NCBI RefSeq assembly: GCF_007565055.1
Contig: NC_044554.1
Span: forward strand, 138,755,463-138,819,462
Source of the DNA: Rhinopithecus roxellana
Taxonomy: Eukaryota; Chordata; Mammalia; Primates; Cercopithecidae
Reading direction: 5' to 3'
Length of the DNA stretch: 64,000 nucleotides
The translations under genes and the position numbers were made by a program. Positions 45,890 through 58,437 of this stretch are shown one piece after another (within the stretch, counting starts at the first letter, position 1; every line of letters starts with the position of its first letter). The notes beneath the pieces are model-generated. The model searched no databases. It was not told the DNA's origin and was given only the letters and a program-made list of their open reading frames with translations.

Positions 45890-46155
45890 TGGGAAATTAG
45901 TGACAGAAAGAAAATAGTGAAGGATATGTTTGAATAGAGTAAGCAGTGGCCATTAACTAGATGAGAAAGACAGTGAGGAACAGGTTTGAGGAAAGATGTC
46001 AGAACTTTAGTATTGGACATGATAAGTTTGAAATTTTAGAAATGTGGAATAGGCAGCTGGAGTTAGAAAAAAGCCAGACATAGAGAAATACTTTTGTGAG
46101 CCATTAACATTCCATCAGCTATGTCTGTTTAAGAAACAACCATAGAATCTTATAT
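45890..46155 (-). repeat. Copy B of the duplicated L2/MLT1 junction
   Basis: ACTAGATGAGAAAGACAGTG, GAGGAAAGATGTCAGAACTT and TAGAGAAATACTTTTGTGAGCC, followed by the MLT1 start AAGAAACAACCATAGAATCT, repeat 44858-45100 with moderate divergence. This copy keeps the L2 piece AGAAATGTGGAATAGGCAGC that copy A lost. MLT1 stops here after about 70 bases. Confidence 0.85.
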
Positions 46156-48070
46156 TATAACTCTAATTCAATTCATAGAGTTTACTCTCCTTTAGTCACT
46201 ACTAATTTATCAGAAGAGATTATGTTTTGATGAGAACCGAAGTAAACAATAGTGTGTATTACAACTCTTAAGAAAATCAACTGAATCTCAGCTCACACAT
46301 GTAGTGTTGACAATATGATAAACCGTAAAGCCACCCCAGAAAAAATTATCATGCTCTTTTGCAGATGGGGGGGCCTTCTCATTTTGAAGGCATTGTTGTG
46401 AGAATGTGACCTATGTGCCTCTCTGTGGTTAAAGGCTCACACATGCCTGTCCATTCACAGCAAAGGGCATTATGCACTATTTACAATGCACCCAATCTGT
46501 TCAAAGATTTTGAAATTCATTATGTGTGGGTTACATATATTTTTATTGAGTTGAAAACACCCTTAAGATTTCTGAGATATTGTAAAAATACATACTTTTA
46601 GTGACAGAAATGTTTATCTTAAAGGAATTATAATATTAGGATCACAGAGCAATATTAGGATCAGCAACGCTGATACAGATCAGCATTGATCTTAGAAACA
46701 AGTGCATGGATGAGGAGCTATGGGTAAAGCTTCAAATAGGAAAGAATATTTTATTTTCAGCAGTTGCACTGGATGACTACACTGTCTTCTTGCATGTGAT
46801 AAAGGGAACGGTGCTGTATATTTTAATGTAAAAGTAGAAAATCCGTTAGGAATAAAGGCACTATTGATTCCATAGTTCAAGAAAATATTCTCCTATTATT
46901 CATTCACAGTAGGTTTGTTCTATCGGAACAAGACCTTTTACATTATCTTGAATTTGATCCTAATAAATATGTATACTGAGCTCTAAGGAACTAAACCACA
47001 ATGATTGTATGTTTGAATTTAGTAAGTAATAGATTTACAATTTCATTTCTTCATGTGCCCTGCTTTGACATCAAGCAGACTTGATCAATATACACATGCA
47101 GTGTATGATTAGTTCATTGTCTTTTTAGAGTCAGAGGCAAAGCTTTTCTTTTTCCTAGTAAATACTAAATATGCTTAGTGCTAAAAGTACGTTTGTAAAG
47201 ATAATTATATGGATGCTGGGCCATTATTTGGCTTGGAGAGTTCAGGAGGGGGAAGTCAAACACAGCTGGATTCAAAGGGGTCTTGATATCTCTTGGGAGA
47301 CAGTTCCTCCAACTGAATCAGAATGAAAAGACTTCATATGCATGCAAAGCAAAAAGTTAAGTATTGTAATTAATTTAAACTTTGTTAACATAAAATAAAA
47401 TAATTAAATCCAAATAAAAGCTATTTGAAGGGCACGAAGTTTCTAACATCATTGTGTTTTGATGTTGTCTCATTAACTACATATGTCAATTGCACAGTTT
47501 TTAATATATCATTATCTAAAATGTTTATATAATCTAAAATGTGAAAGACATGAGAGGAAAATGATCTTCAACTGCAGTCTGGTGGTAGGTTAAGTAGATG
47601 GTGAAGATTAATTTTATAAATGCATTTTTCTAGTGCCTGCCTCTTGTTGTTAGGGCTTATATTTGAGATAGCTATGTAACAGTAATAAATGCATTGTTTT
47701 AAATTATGTCCTAATTCCCAAGGATACTCAAAGATCAGTATTTCCATAAGCATTTAAATATTTGCAAGTGTCTTTTGTAAAATTCTGTGACAATTTGATC
47801 CAAAGTCTTCAAATACACAATTTATATTAGACATATGCAGGGTAAATAGGTAAGAAATCTACATGTAATGTCCTAAGTATAATATAGACACAAGTTTTTA
47901 AAATGACCTAAAGTGTTTATATGTATGCATATAAGGTAAGGGGAGGAAGAAAGAGTGGGAACTGGAGAAAGAGAGAGAGAGTGACTATGATACATATATG
48001 CCAGCTGTTACATTGAACAGCAGAAATATGCTAGCCAAAGAAATTAAAATAAAGAAACAGACCCTACCTT

Positions 48071-48106
<36 letters not shown>

Positions 48107-49569
48107 CCATACATCTCTTTTCACCAAGATACTGTAAAATTAATAGATGTTTAGTTTTGATTTGTGTGAAGGTTTTTATTAAATTAATTTGTGTCTATTT
48201 GTAGTTAAAATATTCCTTTTTACATTAACCATAATGTAAAAATGTATGATTGCATGCATTTGGCTTGATATATCTTAAAATTTTAAAGCCATCCCATTAG
48301 CAATATTTATATTGTCTATCTGAAGGAGAGAATGGCATTTTGATTTGGTCATTTGAGGCAGCTAATTCATTTTTACCAAGCTTCATTGATTCAGATTCTC
48401 ACTTGTCTTGAATAAATTTTAGGATTAAGCTTTACTGTTAAAACTACATCATGCCAGTGAATGGTATCTCAAAAAGGATTTCATTATCTAGTGTTAAATG
48501 AACTTTTTTTTCTCTATTTGTTTCTGTGAGGGGATGGGATAAAAAGTTCTCACAGCTGCCAAAGAATGACTCTATTTAAAGAGTGGTTGGAAGCACAAAT
48601 GTTGATTATCTGAATGAAAGAATTTAATTAAGTTTTCTAAAGAACAGGATACTACTGACATCAATGATTGGCAAAATGAAGCAGGGAAATACAGTATTTA
48701 ACATTACAATATTTTTCACTTAATGATGCCAGTATTAGATCTTGGCTGGTATCCTGGAATATGCACAATGGCTTGGCAACAAATAAATTATTTTGCAATT
48801 GCAGATGTGGAGCTTTGGGGTGTGAAAGTTTCTTTGCCAAGATGGTTTTGGGAAATGAACCAAAGCAATCATTTTATTTCCTCATCTATGTGCATATCCT
48901 TGTTTATGAATATTGTTGAAATTCTTGACGTCAGATGGTCACAGGACCACAAGCTATATTTGATGAACCTCTGAAAGTGACTCTTTAACACAACAGACTG
49001 AAGAAAAAAAAACGTAACTAGCCTGAATCCTAGTCCGTAAAAATAACTTAAAATTTGCACAAACTATCTTCCAATTGTTCATATCTCTGTAAAGTGGATC
49101 ATTTCTTTTAGTTCTTGATAATTATTATTTTAATGATGATATTTAAGGTCACATTAACTTTCACTGCATCTGAAAATTTTTATGATGGCTGATGTTAATG
49201 AGAGTTGTAGATCATACCATTCTTATATAACCATAAAAGCCCCCACAAATGGATAAGGAACCTCAACATTATAGTCATCAATACAAGAAATATTGATACC
49301 AGTATTGGGTCTTGGGTATAAAATGATACCTAACATAGTATTATTGTAATTAATATATACCCTGATAATCAGTCTAGCACTTATATATATCTCTATTAGA
49401 GAAAAATATGAAGTTGACCACAGTATAGAGGCCTAGATTTCTTTTTTTATAATAGACCCTGAATACATCAATTGTAGTTAAGAACTGTACATTCATATTT
49501 TTCTGTGTGATTTCAGTGTAAATAGAATTAAGTCATATACTAGCCATATAAGTGATTGGGCAACAAGAT
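46156..49569. other. Long unassigned, repeat-poor stretch
   Basis: Over 3.4 kb I recognise only a G7 run at 46367, a GA-rich patch near 47970 and a (CA)n at 48075-48103. No transposon or gene-like frame. This is one of the largest repeat-poor intervals here. Confidence 0.5.
48075..48103 (+). repeat. (CA)n microsatellite
   Basis: About 14 uninterrupted CA units following TTGACAG. Confidence 0.95.
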
Positions 49570-49770
49570 TCAAGGTGATACTAATTCTAAAACTAGCTCT
49601 ACCACTTGATTGTGGTGTGAAGTCCAATAAATAAAATATCTTCTTTGAGTCTAAATGTCTTAATCTGATAAAAACAGATAATACTAAGATCTACCTTAAA
49701 GAATTTTTTAAAGATTAAAATATGATATATGTGTGAAGCATTGAACACATTCCCAGAGCAAAGTTTGTAT
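49570..49770 (-). mobile_element. MIR SINE, minus strand
   Basis: AGCTCTACCACTTGATTGTG, TCTTTGAGTCTAAATGTC, ATCTGATAAAAACAGATAAT and GTGTGAAGCATTGAACACA fit reversed MIR, strongly eroded. Confidence 0.75.
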
Positions 49771-49920
49771 TTTTATAGATGTTAGCTATATAATTTGGCA
49801 CATTTCTGTATTCACAAATGTATGTATATACATTACATGTAATTACATATGCATACTTATATGCATATGTTGTCTAAATATATACAAATGTGAATGTATA
49901 TCCAAATTATTTTAGATTTT

Positions 49921-50243
49921 CTTCTTCTTCTTTTTTTCTTTTTTCTTTTTCTTTTTATTTTTGAGGAGGGGTCTTCCTCTGTCACCCAGGCTGGAATACA
50001 GTGTTGCGATCTCAACTCACTGCAACCTCTGCCTCCAGGCTTCAAGTGATTCTCCTTCCTCAGCCTCCCAAGTAGTTAGGATTACAGGCGTCTGCCACCT
50101 TGCCTGGCTTATTTTTGTATTTTAGTAGAGATGGGGTTTCACCACGTTGGCCAGGCTGGTGTTGAACTCCTGAACTAAGGTGATCCGCCCGCCTTGGCCT
50201 CCCAAAGTGTTGGGATTACAGGCATGAGCCACCACTACCAGTC
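49921..50243 (-). mobile_element. AluS/AluJ, full length
   Basis: A mixed T/C tail (about 50 bases), GTCACCCAGGCTGGAATAC, and an end near GAGCCACCACTACCAG. TAGATTTT flanks both sides (49913-49920 and 50244-50251). The many private substitutions indicate an older copy. Confidence 0.92.
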
Positions 50244-50251
50244 TAGATTTT

Positions 50252-52267
50252 TGTCTTATTGCATAAAGTATACATCAAATATGCTTATTTAAACATGTAC
50301 CTAGCATACAGATCTTTCTTCACCTGCACCCAACCGCCCATTCCTACATCCCTTCCATATCCAACACATGTAGTCATTTACTTTATATTATGAATACAAT
50401 GAGAGCTTTGTTTGAAAATACGATGAAAGTGTATAATGTTGACTTCTGCTTTTCTGTCATTAAGTGAAACCAAAGATAGTAGAAAAGCATTTATTTCACA
50501 GTTGGTATATGTAAAGTCCAGTGTGCTACTTTTGTTTACATTGGATTAACAACATGGTTTCCCCTTAAAAATTAGCTTATAACATAAACTTGTTACAACA
50601 CCAGCAGAAAAGAAAATAAGAAATTTAGGATAATTCTAAAGAATAAGCATTGATAACAGGATAAACATTGAACATCCATAGAGATGTACAAACTACATAT
50701 CCCCAATACTGTAATGTTGACAGGAACAGATGCACAATTTCTTGCCAGCTTCCCCAAAACTCTAACAAAGAATCTTTGCTTTATCTTACTTTCATCAGAG
50801 AGATCCAAGTATAACATATTGACCTGTAATAATGCATGCAATATTATTTGAAGATGACTTGGTATTCACTTGCTACTTTCTAAAATATAACCCTAAACTT
50901 AATTGCAGTGTTCCCCAAATCTAGTGCTATGGAGTATATGGTCAACATTTATTTTATGTGTTACCCAATACCACAATTACTAAAACGTGTTTCTTTGTAC
51001 TACTCCTAATAATTTTATCTTTTTTTCTTTCTGGTAAAGCTATTGTCACGTATTTATCTTTCTATAAATATTCAGAATTATATATCCTTACACTTATAGC
51101 TGAAAAACAAAATCCATGTCCTCTATTTTCTTAATGGACTCTTCTCAGTGGACTCTTAATTGACATACTAATCTAGACATTAATGAATATTCACAAAGGG
51201 ATCTAATAAATTGGAACGTGAAAGAACTAAAGTTTCCACTCAGAAGCATTTTGAGTAGAGTTCATACATCAAGTATTATTCTAAGTTTGAATTTATAAAA
51301 TAAAATTGGATATTTTAAGTTCAGCTAACATATTAATTAAAAGATTTAACAAGAAAATCTACCTCATGTTAGCATTAACAATCCTGTGGTTTACTTTCAA
51401 AATTGACCATTGTTCTGAATTTAACCTCAGGGATATTGTGACAACAATGTAAAAATAAAAATGTCGTAAAAAAAAAATTCACCCCTTGAAGCTGAGCCAA
51501 TGTAATTTATGATTAGGACGTTTCCTGTTCTTTACTTACTTACGCTTCCTAGAAATTTTTTGAGGTGTTTCTAAAACTTCTTCATATTTAGATGCTGTTT
51601 TTAAGGGAGAAACTCAGCTTCTTTTTCTTATTTTATGTCCTGAATCAAAAACATAACCAAATTAATGCCAAAATTAATTATATAAAGATAATGGTTTTTG
51701 CTTATTAATGATAAACAATGAGAAGAATCCATTGTGACCCTGAGATATGTTGTGTTACTAAACAGTTAGCTTCTGACATCATTGCCTGTTCATTCTGTGA
51801 TGTGATGAGATCTCTGTGGTTCCACAGTATTTTATGTGAAGCATGGCACCCTGTAGGCTCTGTGAAACAGTGATAACCTGGGACATGTTCTAAATCTGTA
51901 TCTCTTGAGGCCAGTCTCAGCATTTCTTTGAACAGTCCTTTCCTTGGTCTTTAAAATCTAGATCCACAGAATGGCCTTTAATTTTTGATCCCTACGAGTA
52001 GAATTTTATTAGAAGTTATCATGGGTTAAGGAACAGGAGGTGGAGGAAAGGAACTATTTACTATGGTTGTCAGGACGTCTTGGGGAGATTACATCTGGTT
52101 GTGTTTAGTGTTTTTGTTATTGATACAAAAGGGCTGTTGAAAAGTGCATTAAATTAATCTCCTGGGAGATACTGCAGACTACAAAGGCATATGAAAAACA
52201 GTACAAACAGGATAACAGTAAGGAAAGTATATTTTCTTTGGACTGTAAGCCCTAGCACAGTTTTTTT
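50252..52267. other. Unassigned DNA
   Basis: Two kilobases, AT-rich, without a recognised repeat or gene. Frames reach 82 codons, as expected by chance. Confidence 0.5.
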
Positions 52268-52792
52268 ACTTTACTTTTAGATGACATAATCACTACATAT
52301 TTATGGGACACAAAGTGATATTTCAATACATGTATCCAATGTGTAATGATCAAATCAGGGTAATTAGCATATTAATCACCTCAAGCACTTATTATTTCTT
52401 TGTGTTGGGAACGGTCAAAATCCTCTCTTCTATTTTTTTGAAAATGTATAATAAATGATTGTTAACTGTATTTACCCAGCACTGCTATAGAACACTAGAA
52501 CTTGTTCCTCCTTTCCAGCTACAATTTCATATCTGTTAACCAACCTCTCCCTATCCTCATCTCCCCTCTACCCTTTCGTTTCTAGTAACCACAATTCTAC
52601 TGTTTCTATGAGCTGAACATTTTCAGCTGCCACATATGAATGAGAAAATGCAGTATTTATCTTTCTGTGCCTGACTTATTTAACTTAAAAAAGTATTCCT
52701 GCAGGCTGATGTATGTTGCTACAAATGACAGAATTTCATTCTTTTTTTATGCCTGAATAGTATTCCATTGTGTGTGTGTATATATATATCGT

Positions 52793-52833
<41 letters not shown>

Positions 52834-53505
52834 CCATATTTTCTTTATCCATTCATCTATTGATGGACATTTAGGCTAATTCCATTTTTAGCTGTTGGGA
52901 ATAGTGCTACAATAAGCACGAGGGTGCACATATTGCTTTGATATGCTAATTTCCTTTTGTTTGCATAAATACACTGTAGTGGGATTATTGGATCATGTGG
53001 TAGTTCTACTTTTAGTTTATAGATGGATTTTTATTATGTTTTTCATAATGGATGTATTAATTTACATTCCCACCAACATTGGTCTATGCAAAGATTTTAT
53101 GGGTAAGACTTCAAAAACACAGGCAAAACAAAAATAGATAAATGGGACTATATTAAACTAAAATAGTTCTGCACAGCAAAGGAAACAATCAACTGAATGA
53201 AGAGACAACCTACGAATGGGAGAAAATATTTGTGCACTACACATTCAACAAGGGACTAATATCCAGAATATACAAGGAACTCAGGCAATTCAACAGCAAA
53301 AAAAGCTAATAATCTGATTTAAAAATGGGCAACTGATCTGAATAGGCATTTTTTATAAAAGACAAACAGGCAACAAGTACATGAAAAATGTTAAAGATTC
53401 CTAATCATCAGGGAAATGCAAATTGAAACCATAATGCGATACCTCCCTCCAGTTAGAATGGCTATTATCCAAAAGACAAAAAAATAAATGCTGACCAGGA
53501 TGAGC
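52268..53505 (-). mobile_element. L1MA/L1MB with inverted 5' part (twin priming)
   Basis: 52268-53086 is an L1 3'UTR and ORF2 end in reverse: ATTTATGGGACACAAAGTG, ACCAACCTCTCCCTATCC, TATTCCATTGTGTGTG, TTTACATTCCCACCAAC. From about 53087 the text flips to forward ORF2, CAAAGATTTTATGGGTAAGAC through CTGCACAGCAAAGGAAAC to TAGAATGGCTATTATCC near 53480. The forward part lies just upstream of the reversed part in L1, the expected product of twin priming. The termini lack a readable target duplication. Confidence 0.9.
52769..52831. repeat. (TG)n(TA)n microsatellite in L1
   Basis: A GTGTGTGTG run, TATATATATA, CGTGTT, then about 16 TA units, at the same L1 site (after TAGTATTCCATTG) where 1056-1103 carries ATCT repeats. 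Confidence 0.93.
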
Positions 53506-54274
53506 AGCCTAGATTTTTACTGGAAAAAGAAACAAAAACACTCCGTTTCCACCCACCGTGAGCCACCCAGCATTAAAAATGATTAATTCAAATAAAGAAA
53601 TATCATGGTGGCAACTTGCACAAATCTAATTTACTTCTCTAGTAAAGAAAAAGTGATGTTAGGCTTAGATAAAAAGTGATGTTAGGCTTATATTAAGACT
53701 AGAAAGGTGAAGCAAGTAATTTGTCCAAGTACAGTAGCTGGTATCGGCATCTAAACTTGAACTCAGAACTGTCAGACATCAAATTCATATATGTTCCACT
53801 TACCTGGACTGCTTTGCTTCCCAAAATGTAGAACTTAGAGCAAGAAAATCTAGTTAGGTTTTACTCACAAAAGACACAGAAAGTATTTTAGAAGTATAAC
53901 TCACTTCTCTGTGCTTCAAAACCTTAATCAGAGCTCATTGGGTTTATTATGTATTCCAAATAATTGTAAAAGCTAGAAAAATGTGATACATGAACTTGCC
54001 AGACTAATAAAACTTTAACTGGCATAAGACAGGCAAGTGAAATATATAGCAAATATTTAAAACAATTTTGACATAAGACTTTAAAAACTAATGATTTACA
54101 TAATTATTGGTTTATATTCAAAATCTTAAAAGAATAGAAATATCTATTTGTTAAGATCAAAGTCAGTAAGGAGATTATAGGAAGAAAATAAGGAATATAG
54201 AAATAAATCTACTCTGCATTCATACTAACATTCTATTATAAATTATTCACAAAATTTAAAAGGAAATATAGTAT
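53506..54274. other. Unassigned DNA with a 20-base tandem duplication
   Basis: AAAAGTGATGTTAGGCTTA is repeated in tandem at 53649-53667 and 53672-53690. Some lines near 53700 (AGCAAGTAATTTGTCCAAG) may be MIR-derived. Nothing else recognised. Confidence 0.45.
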
Positions 54275-54535
54275 TATAATTAAGAGAATGGGCTCTGGAG
54301 CCTGACTGCCTGTATTTAAATAGCTTACCAACTTTTGGCAAATTGTTTTTATTTCTCTGTTAAGTTATAAAACCTTGTTTTTTCCACCATCTGTAACACA
54401 GGCATAATAATTACAATTAAATAATATGTTGTGGTACAAATGGTACAAATTAATGCACGTAAATCACCTTAATCCCATACCTAGCAAAAATCAGCTGGAC
54501 TGTAACACTGAATAAATATTAATTATTATTAGCTA
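54275..54535 (-). mobile_element. MIR SINE, minus strand
   Basis: GAATGGGCTCTGGAGCCTGA, TTTTGGCAAATTG, CACCATCTGTAACACAGGC and GAATAAATATTAATTATTATT fit reversed MIR over nearly its full length. Confidence 0.88.
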
Positions 54536-56605
54536 TAAATTTATATTTCAAAATAAGTGGGATCATTACTATATTCCAAATTAGATTTGGTAAATGGCAA
54601 ATATGTTTTTCTTGACTAAACTTTACCAAGTGCATTAATGCTAACCTATAGTGTCATCTGTGTGTTTAAGTGGAATCGGGCTTAGTGCTAAAATAAAAGT
54701 ATACCTCACAAATCCTTTATGTTATGTTCAACGTAAGATAGTAAAATAGAGTGAGCTAACTTCAAAGTAATCCCTAATTGAAAGATAGATATTTATTCAC
54801 CAAAAGATGTTGCCTTTTTATTATTTTTGAGATATTCTTCTGGAATTTGCCAGTGGCGTTTACAAACATATCCACAATGAGTCAGTGCTTAATAATCTTC
54901 ATCAATTGCCCAAGAATTCAATTTGAGAAAACAGGCATTTGGAGTCAAACCTGATGAATAAGGTGATTGATGAAGACTGGGTTAATGGAAATGAGGAGAC
55001 TAATTTTTGTGTGTGGCTCATACAAAGTTCGGAGAACAATTCTAATATTTGGGGTGATAGCAGCAATTCATGTGTGCCAAGTTCTTTGTCACAGATTTAT
55101 GTGCTGACTCTCAGAAATGCCCAGGGTGATTTCAGGTTAAAATACACTCTTTTTCTTTTTTTTGCATTGATATCCTTAAGTTATGGGTAGAAAATCAGTG
55201 TCCACTAACTTAAAGCCACATGTTTATCAACTTTGATCATCGGTTTAAAAAAGATATCAGTAAAGGACAAGAGCTTAATGATGCTCTTCCTACAAACACA
55301 GATGTCTGCTGATGAAGATTCTCAGAGGCCTTTGTTTATCCACATGTTAGGAGTTGTCTCTACAAAGGGACAATATTGAGAGAGAATGGTAAAAAGGAAA
55401 GGCAAGCATCATTCCAGAGAGGCTGGGAAGAATTTTACATGATGAAAAGTAGTTTCAAAGGTCAATGGACAGAACAATTGTAAGGGATCTTTGCAGATCA
55501 AATTGCTGGAAGGCTTTTTAGATTTGGCCTCCCTTAGCTGTGTGATGCTCTCCTTAAGGACACATTGTCTCCCTGGCCACCTTCATGCTTGACTTGAACT
55601 CTTTCAGACTGTAGACAATGAAGGCAGGAATGCTTTTCTGTGCAGTTTTCCCAAATGAGTTGGTTCCAATTTAGTTCTTAAACTTATAACTAGAGTTGAA
55701 AAATAAAATGCGGGTTAAAAATAGCCCAAACTGTTGGTTAACACTCTTGGAAGCAGTGTTTTATTTTATTGCCTTATTTTTGTTGTACTGTTTTGCCTTT
55801 TGTGAGTTTGTAATTACCCTTCCAGTGACCTTCTTCATTGTTGCTCTGATAATAGTCACTTTTTTCATGGGAATTTGGCAAAGGATGTCAGACCATGCTA
55901 TAACCCTGTTCAATTGCAGATGGATGAGGTGACGTCTTTTTGCCACCTGCTGAGGAGCAGTTGAGAGGCTGCCTCCTCAGTCACCCTGAGAGTCACTGTT
56001 GTCTGGAGGCTCTCAGGCAGCAATTGTAAATGAGACTCTTCTGTGGCCTCCTTCTTTAAAGCCTGAGCAAATCTTTCTGTGATGCACTATAATTCTTTTT
56101 TCCTGGGCACCAGAATCAAAGTCTCCTTCTAAACTAGTGTCTCCACAGCCAGAATCAAGCTGGCTTTCTCTCCCCCCAAAAAATATTTATTTCCATATAA
56201 AAAGATGATCTCAGTTCCCCACAGATGATATAAACCCAATCATTTACATATATATTACATCAGCTGGTTTTTGTCTTGACAAGAAACAACAATCTCAGCT
56301 TCAAACAGCTTTCTTAAATACAATCCATAGTTGCATATAGATTTCTTCCTGCATATAGAAAACCTAACGGAAGCAAAGAAAAAACTGAGTCTGCGTTTAT
56401 GTGTTTATTATTTTTTATTTCATAGGAGAGTTTTCTTTATTCCTTATTTTACAATAGTGTGCTTTCTATACACTGCACTTAGAGATTTAGTACCCATTTG
56501 TACTTAGGGAAACTACCTAAAAACATGTTTGTGGTAGCAGGAATTTTATGTGAAAAGAAAATGTTACCTAAATGAAAAAGTAACTTTTGAAGAGCTTTTA
56601 TTTCT
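54536..56605. other. Unassigned DNA, partly higher GC
   Basis: 55290-56180 has more even base composition, with a 78-codon hydrophobic frame (55696-55932) that has no recognised domain. GAGAGGCTGCCTCCTCAG and GGAGGCTCTCAGGCAGC are partly self-complementary. No repeat family identified. Confidence 0.45.
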
Positions 56606-56636
56606 TAAAAAAAATAAAATAAAATAAAATAAAATT
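56606..56636. repeat. (AAAAT)n simple repeat
   Basis: An A9 run, then four TAAAA units. Confidence 0.9.
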
Positions 56637-56829
56637 GGGCCAGTACCTGGAGGGGTGCTTATCATTTTTATAGCAGCGAAGTCTGAGTTCATTATTTGAG
56701 AAATATTCATAGTGAGAGCAGCAGCTATTATAATTTGCAAATGTTTGTTTTCCCTCTTGGATGTGTCAGGGAGAATGAACTTTAGCTAAGCATACACTGG
56801 TTTACTAGGAGGGCTGGTGAAATTATAAA

Positions 56830-56985
56830 GAGAGCAAGGGCTTAAGAAACCATCCCATGGAGTTTGAATGCTATTTCTGCCACTTTACATTGAACAGTCT
56901 TGGGCAAATTGCATTTAAATAGCTCACCAACTTTTGGCAAATTATTATTTATTTGCCAAATTATTAAATCTCAGTTTTCTTGAAA
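56830..56985 (-). mobile_element. MIR fragment with an extra segment
   Basis: GGAGTTTGAATGCTATTTCTG and CAGTCTTGGGCAAATTGCA are reversed MIR. A second, similar block then follows, ATTTAAATAGCTCACCAAC to GGCAAATT (56913-56943). That block is nearly identical to part of the MIR at 54314-54344. Confidence 0.7.
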
Positions 56986-57820
56986 GAAAACCCAACTTGA
57001 AAATGAGCAAAATATTTTCACATTTTCCCAAAAAAGATAAACAAATGGCCGAAAAGCACATGAAAGCATGTTCAACTTTGACTGGTCTTTAGGAAAATGG
57101 AAATAAAACCAAAATAATATATTACTTTATATGCAGTATGATGGCTACTATTAAAAAATAGGAAAACTAACAAGTGTTGGTGAGGATGTGGAAAATTTAG
57201 AATCCTTGTGCATTGTTGGGGAGAATATAATACAGTGGCAGCTACTGTGGAAAACAGTTTGCCTCAGAAACTTCACATAGAGTGGCCACATGATTCAACA
57301 ATTTAACTTCCAGATATATACTCAAAATAACAAAGCAGGGATTGAAATAGACACTAGTACACTAATATTCATAGCAGCATTATTCACAATAGCCCAAAAG
57401 TGAAAACTATCCAAGTGTGTCCATCTATAGGTGAATAAATAATATAATATGTGATATACAATGGAATATTATTCAGTCATATGAAGAAATGAAATTCTGA
57501 TACATGCTACAACATACATGAAACTTGAAAACATGGTAAGTGCAGTAAGTCAGACAAAAAAGGAAAAATATAGTATGATTCCATTTACATAAGGTACCTA
57601 AACTAGGCAAACCAATGGCTCGGGAGACTAGGAAATGAGTAGTTATTATTTAAGTGGTTTGGAGTTTCTGTTGGGAATGATGAAGAAGTTCTGGAAATAG
57701 ATGGCAGTGATGGCTGTACAACATTGGGGATGTACTTAATGTCATTGACTTGTACACTTAAAATTGTTAAAATGGTGAGTTTTGTGTTATATTATTTCAC
57801 CACAATTTTTAAAAAACCTT
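56986..57820 (+). mobile_element. L1ME/L1MC 3' end
   Basis: Forward landmarks: CCGAAAAGCACATGAAAGC, AGTGTTGGTGAGGATGTGG, CATAGCAGCATTATTCACAA, GGAATATTATTCAGTCATATG, ATGATTCCATTTACATAAGG and ACTTGTACACTTAAAATTG. A 5'-truncated old LINE with destroyed frames. Confidence 0.9.
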
Positions 57821-58044
57821 CAATTTTCTTCTCAATAAAATTAGAATTTTAATTTTATTAAAAATGTTTGATAACTACATTACATAAAGAGTGTGTGTAT
57901 ATATATATATGTAGCAAGACCTAGACATAGTGGCAGACATCTGTGATTTCACTGACTGGCATTACCATACTTTTGAGATCGGTGTTCTGATTTCCATTTT
58001 GGTAAGCCCACCATCCAATCTGATTTGTTTCACTACATACCAGC

Positions 58045-58437
58045 TGATATAATTTGGATGTTTGTTGCCTCCAAATCTCATGCTGAAATGTGATTCCCAA
58101 TGTTGGAGTTAGGCCTGGTGGGAGGTGTGTGGGTCATGGGGGTGGATCCCTCATGAATAGCTTGATGCCATTCTCATGGTAATGAGTGAGTTCTCACTTT
58201 GAGTTCAGGTGAGATCAGATTGTTTAAAAAGAGTGTAGCACATCCCCTCTCTGTCTCTTACTCTGTCACCATCTGATACATCCAGTCCCCCTTTGTGTTT
58301 TGACCCTCACCAGAAGCAGATGCTGGCACCACACTTCCTGTGTGGCCTGCAGAACTATGAGCCAAAATAAGTCTCTTTTTAAAATAAATTATCCAGCCTC
58401 AGGTATTTCTTTATAGCAACACAAACGGACTAACAGA
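58045..58437 (+). mobile_element. MST (MaLR) 5' LTR
   Basis: TGATATAATTTGGATGTTTG, GGCCTGGTGGGAGGTGTG, TCATGGGGGTGGATCCC, GTGGCCTGCAGAACTATGAG and CAAACGGACTAACA define a complete LTR of about 390 bases. Internal MaLR sequence follows directly. Confidence 0.93.

Noticed and set aside
55696..55932. 78-codon hydrophobic frame resembling a membrane protein
   Set aside because: Phe/Leu/Ile richness follows from T-rich DNA; the opposite strand is open too, and no flanking gene structure exists.
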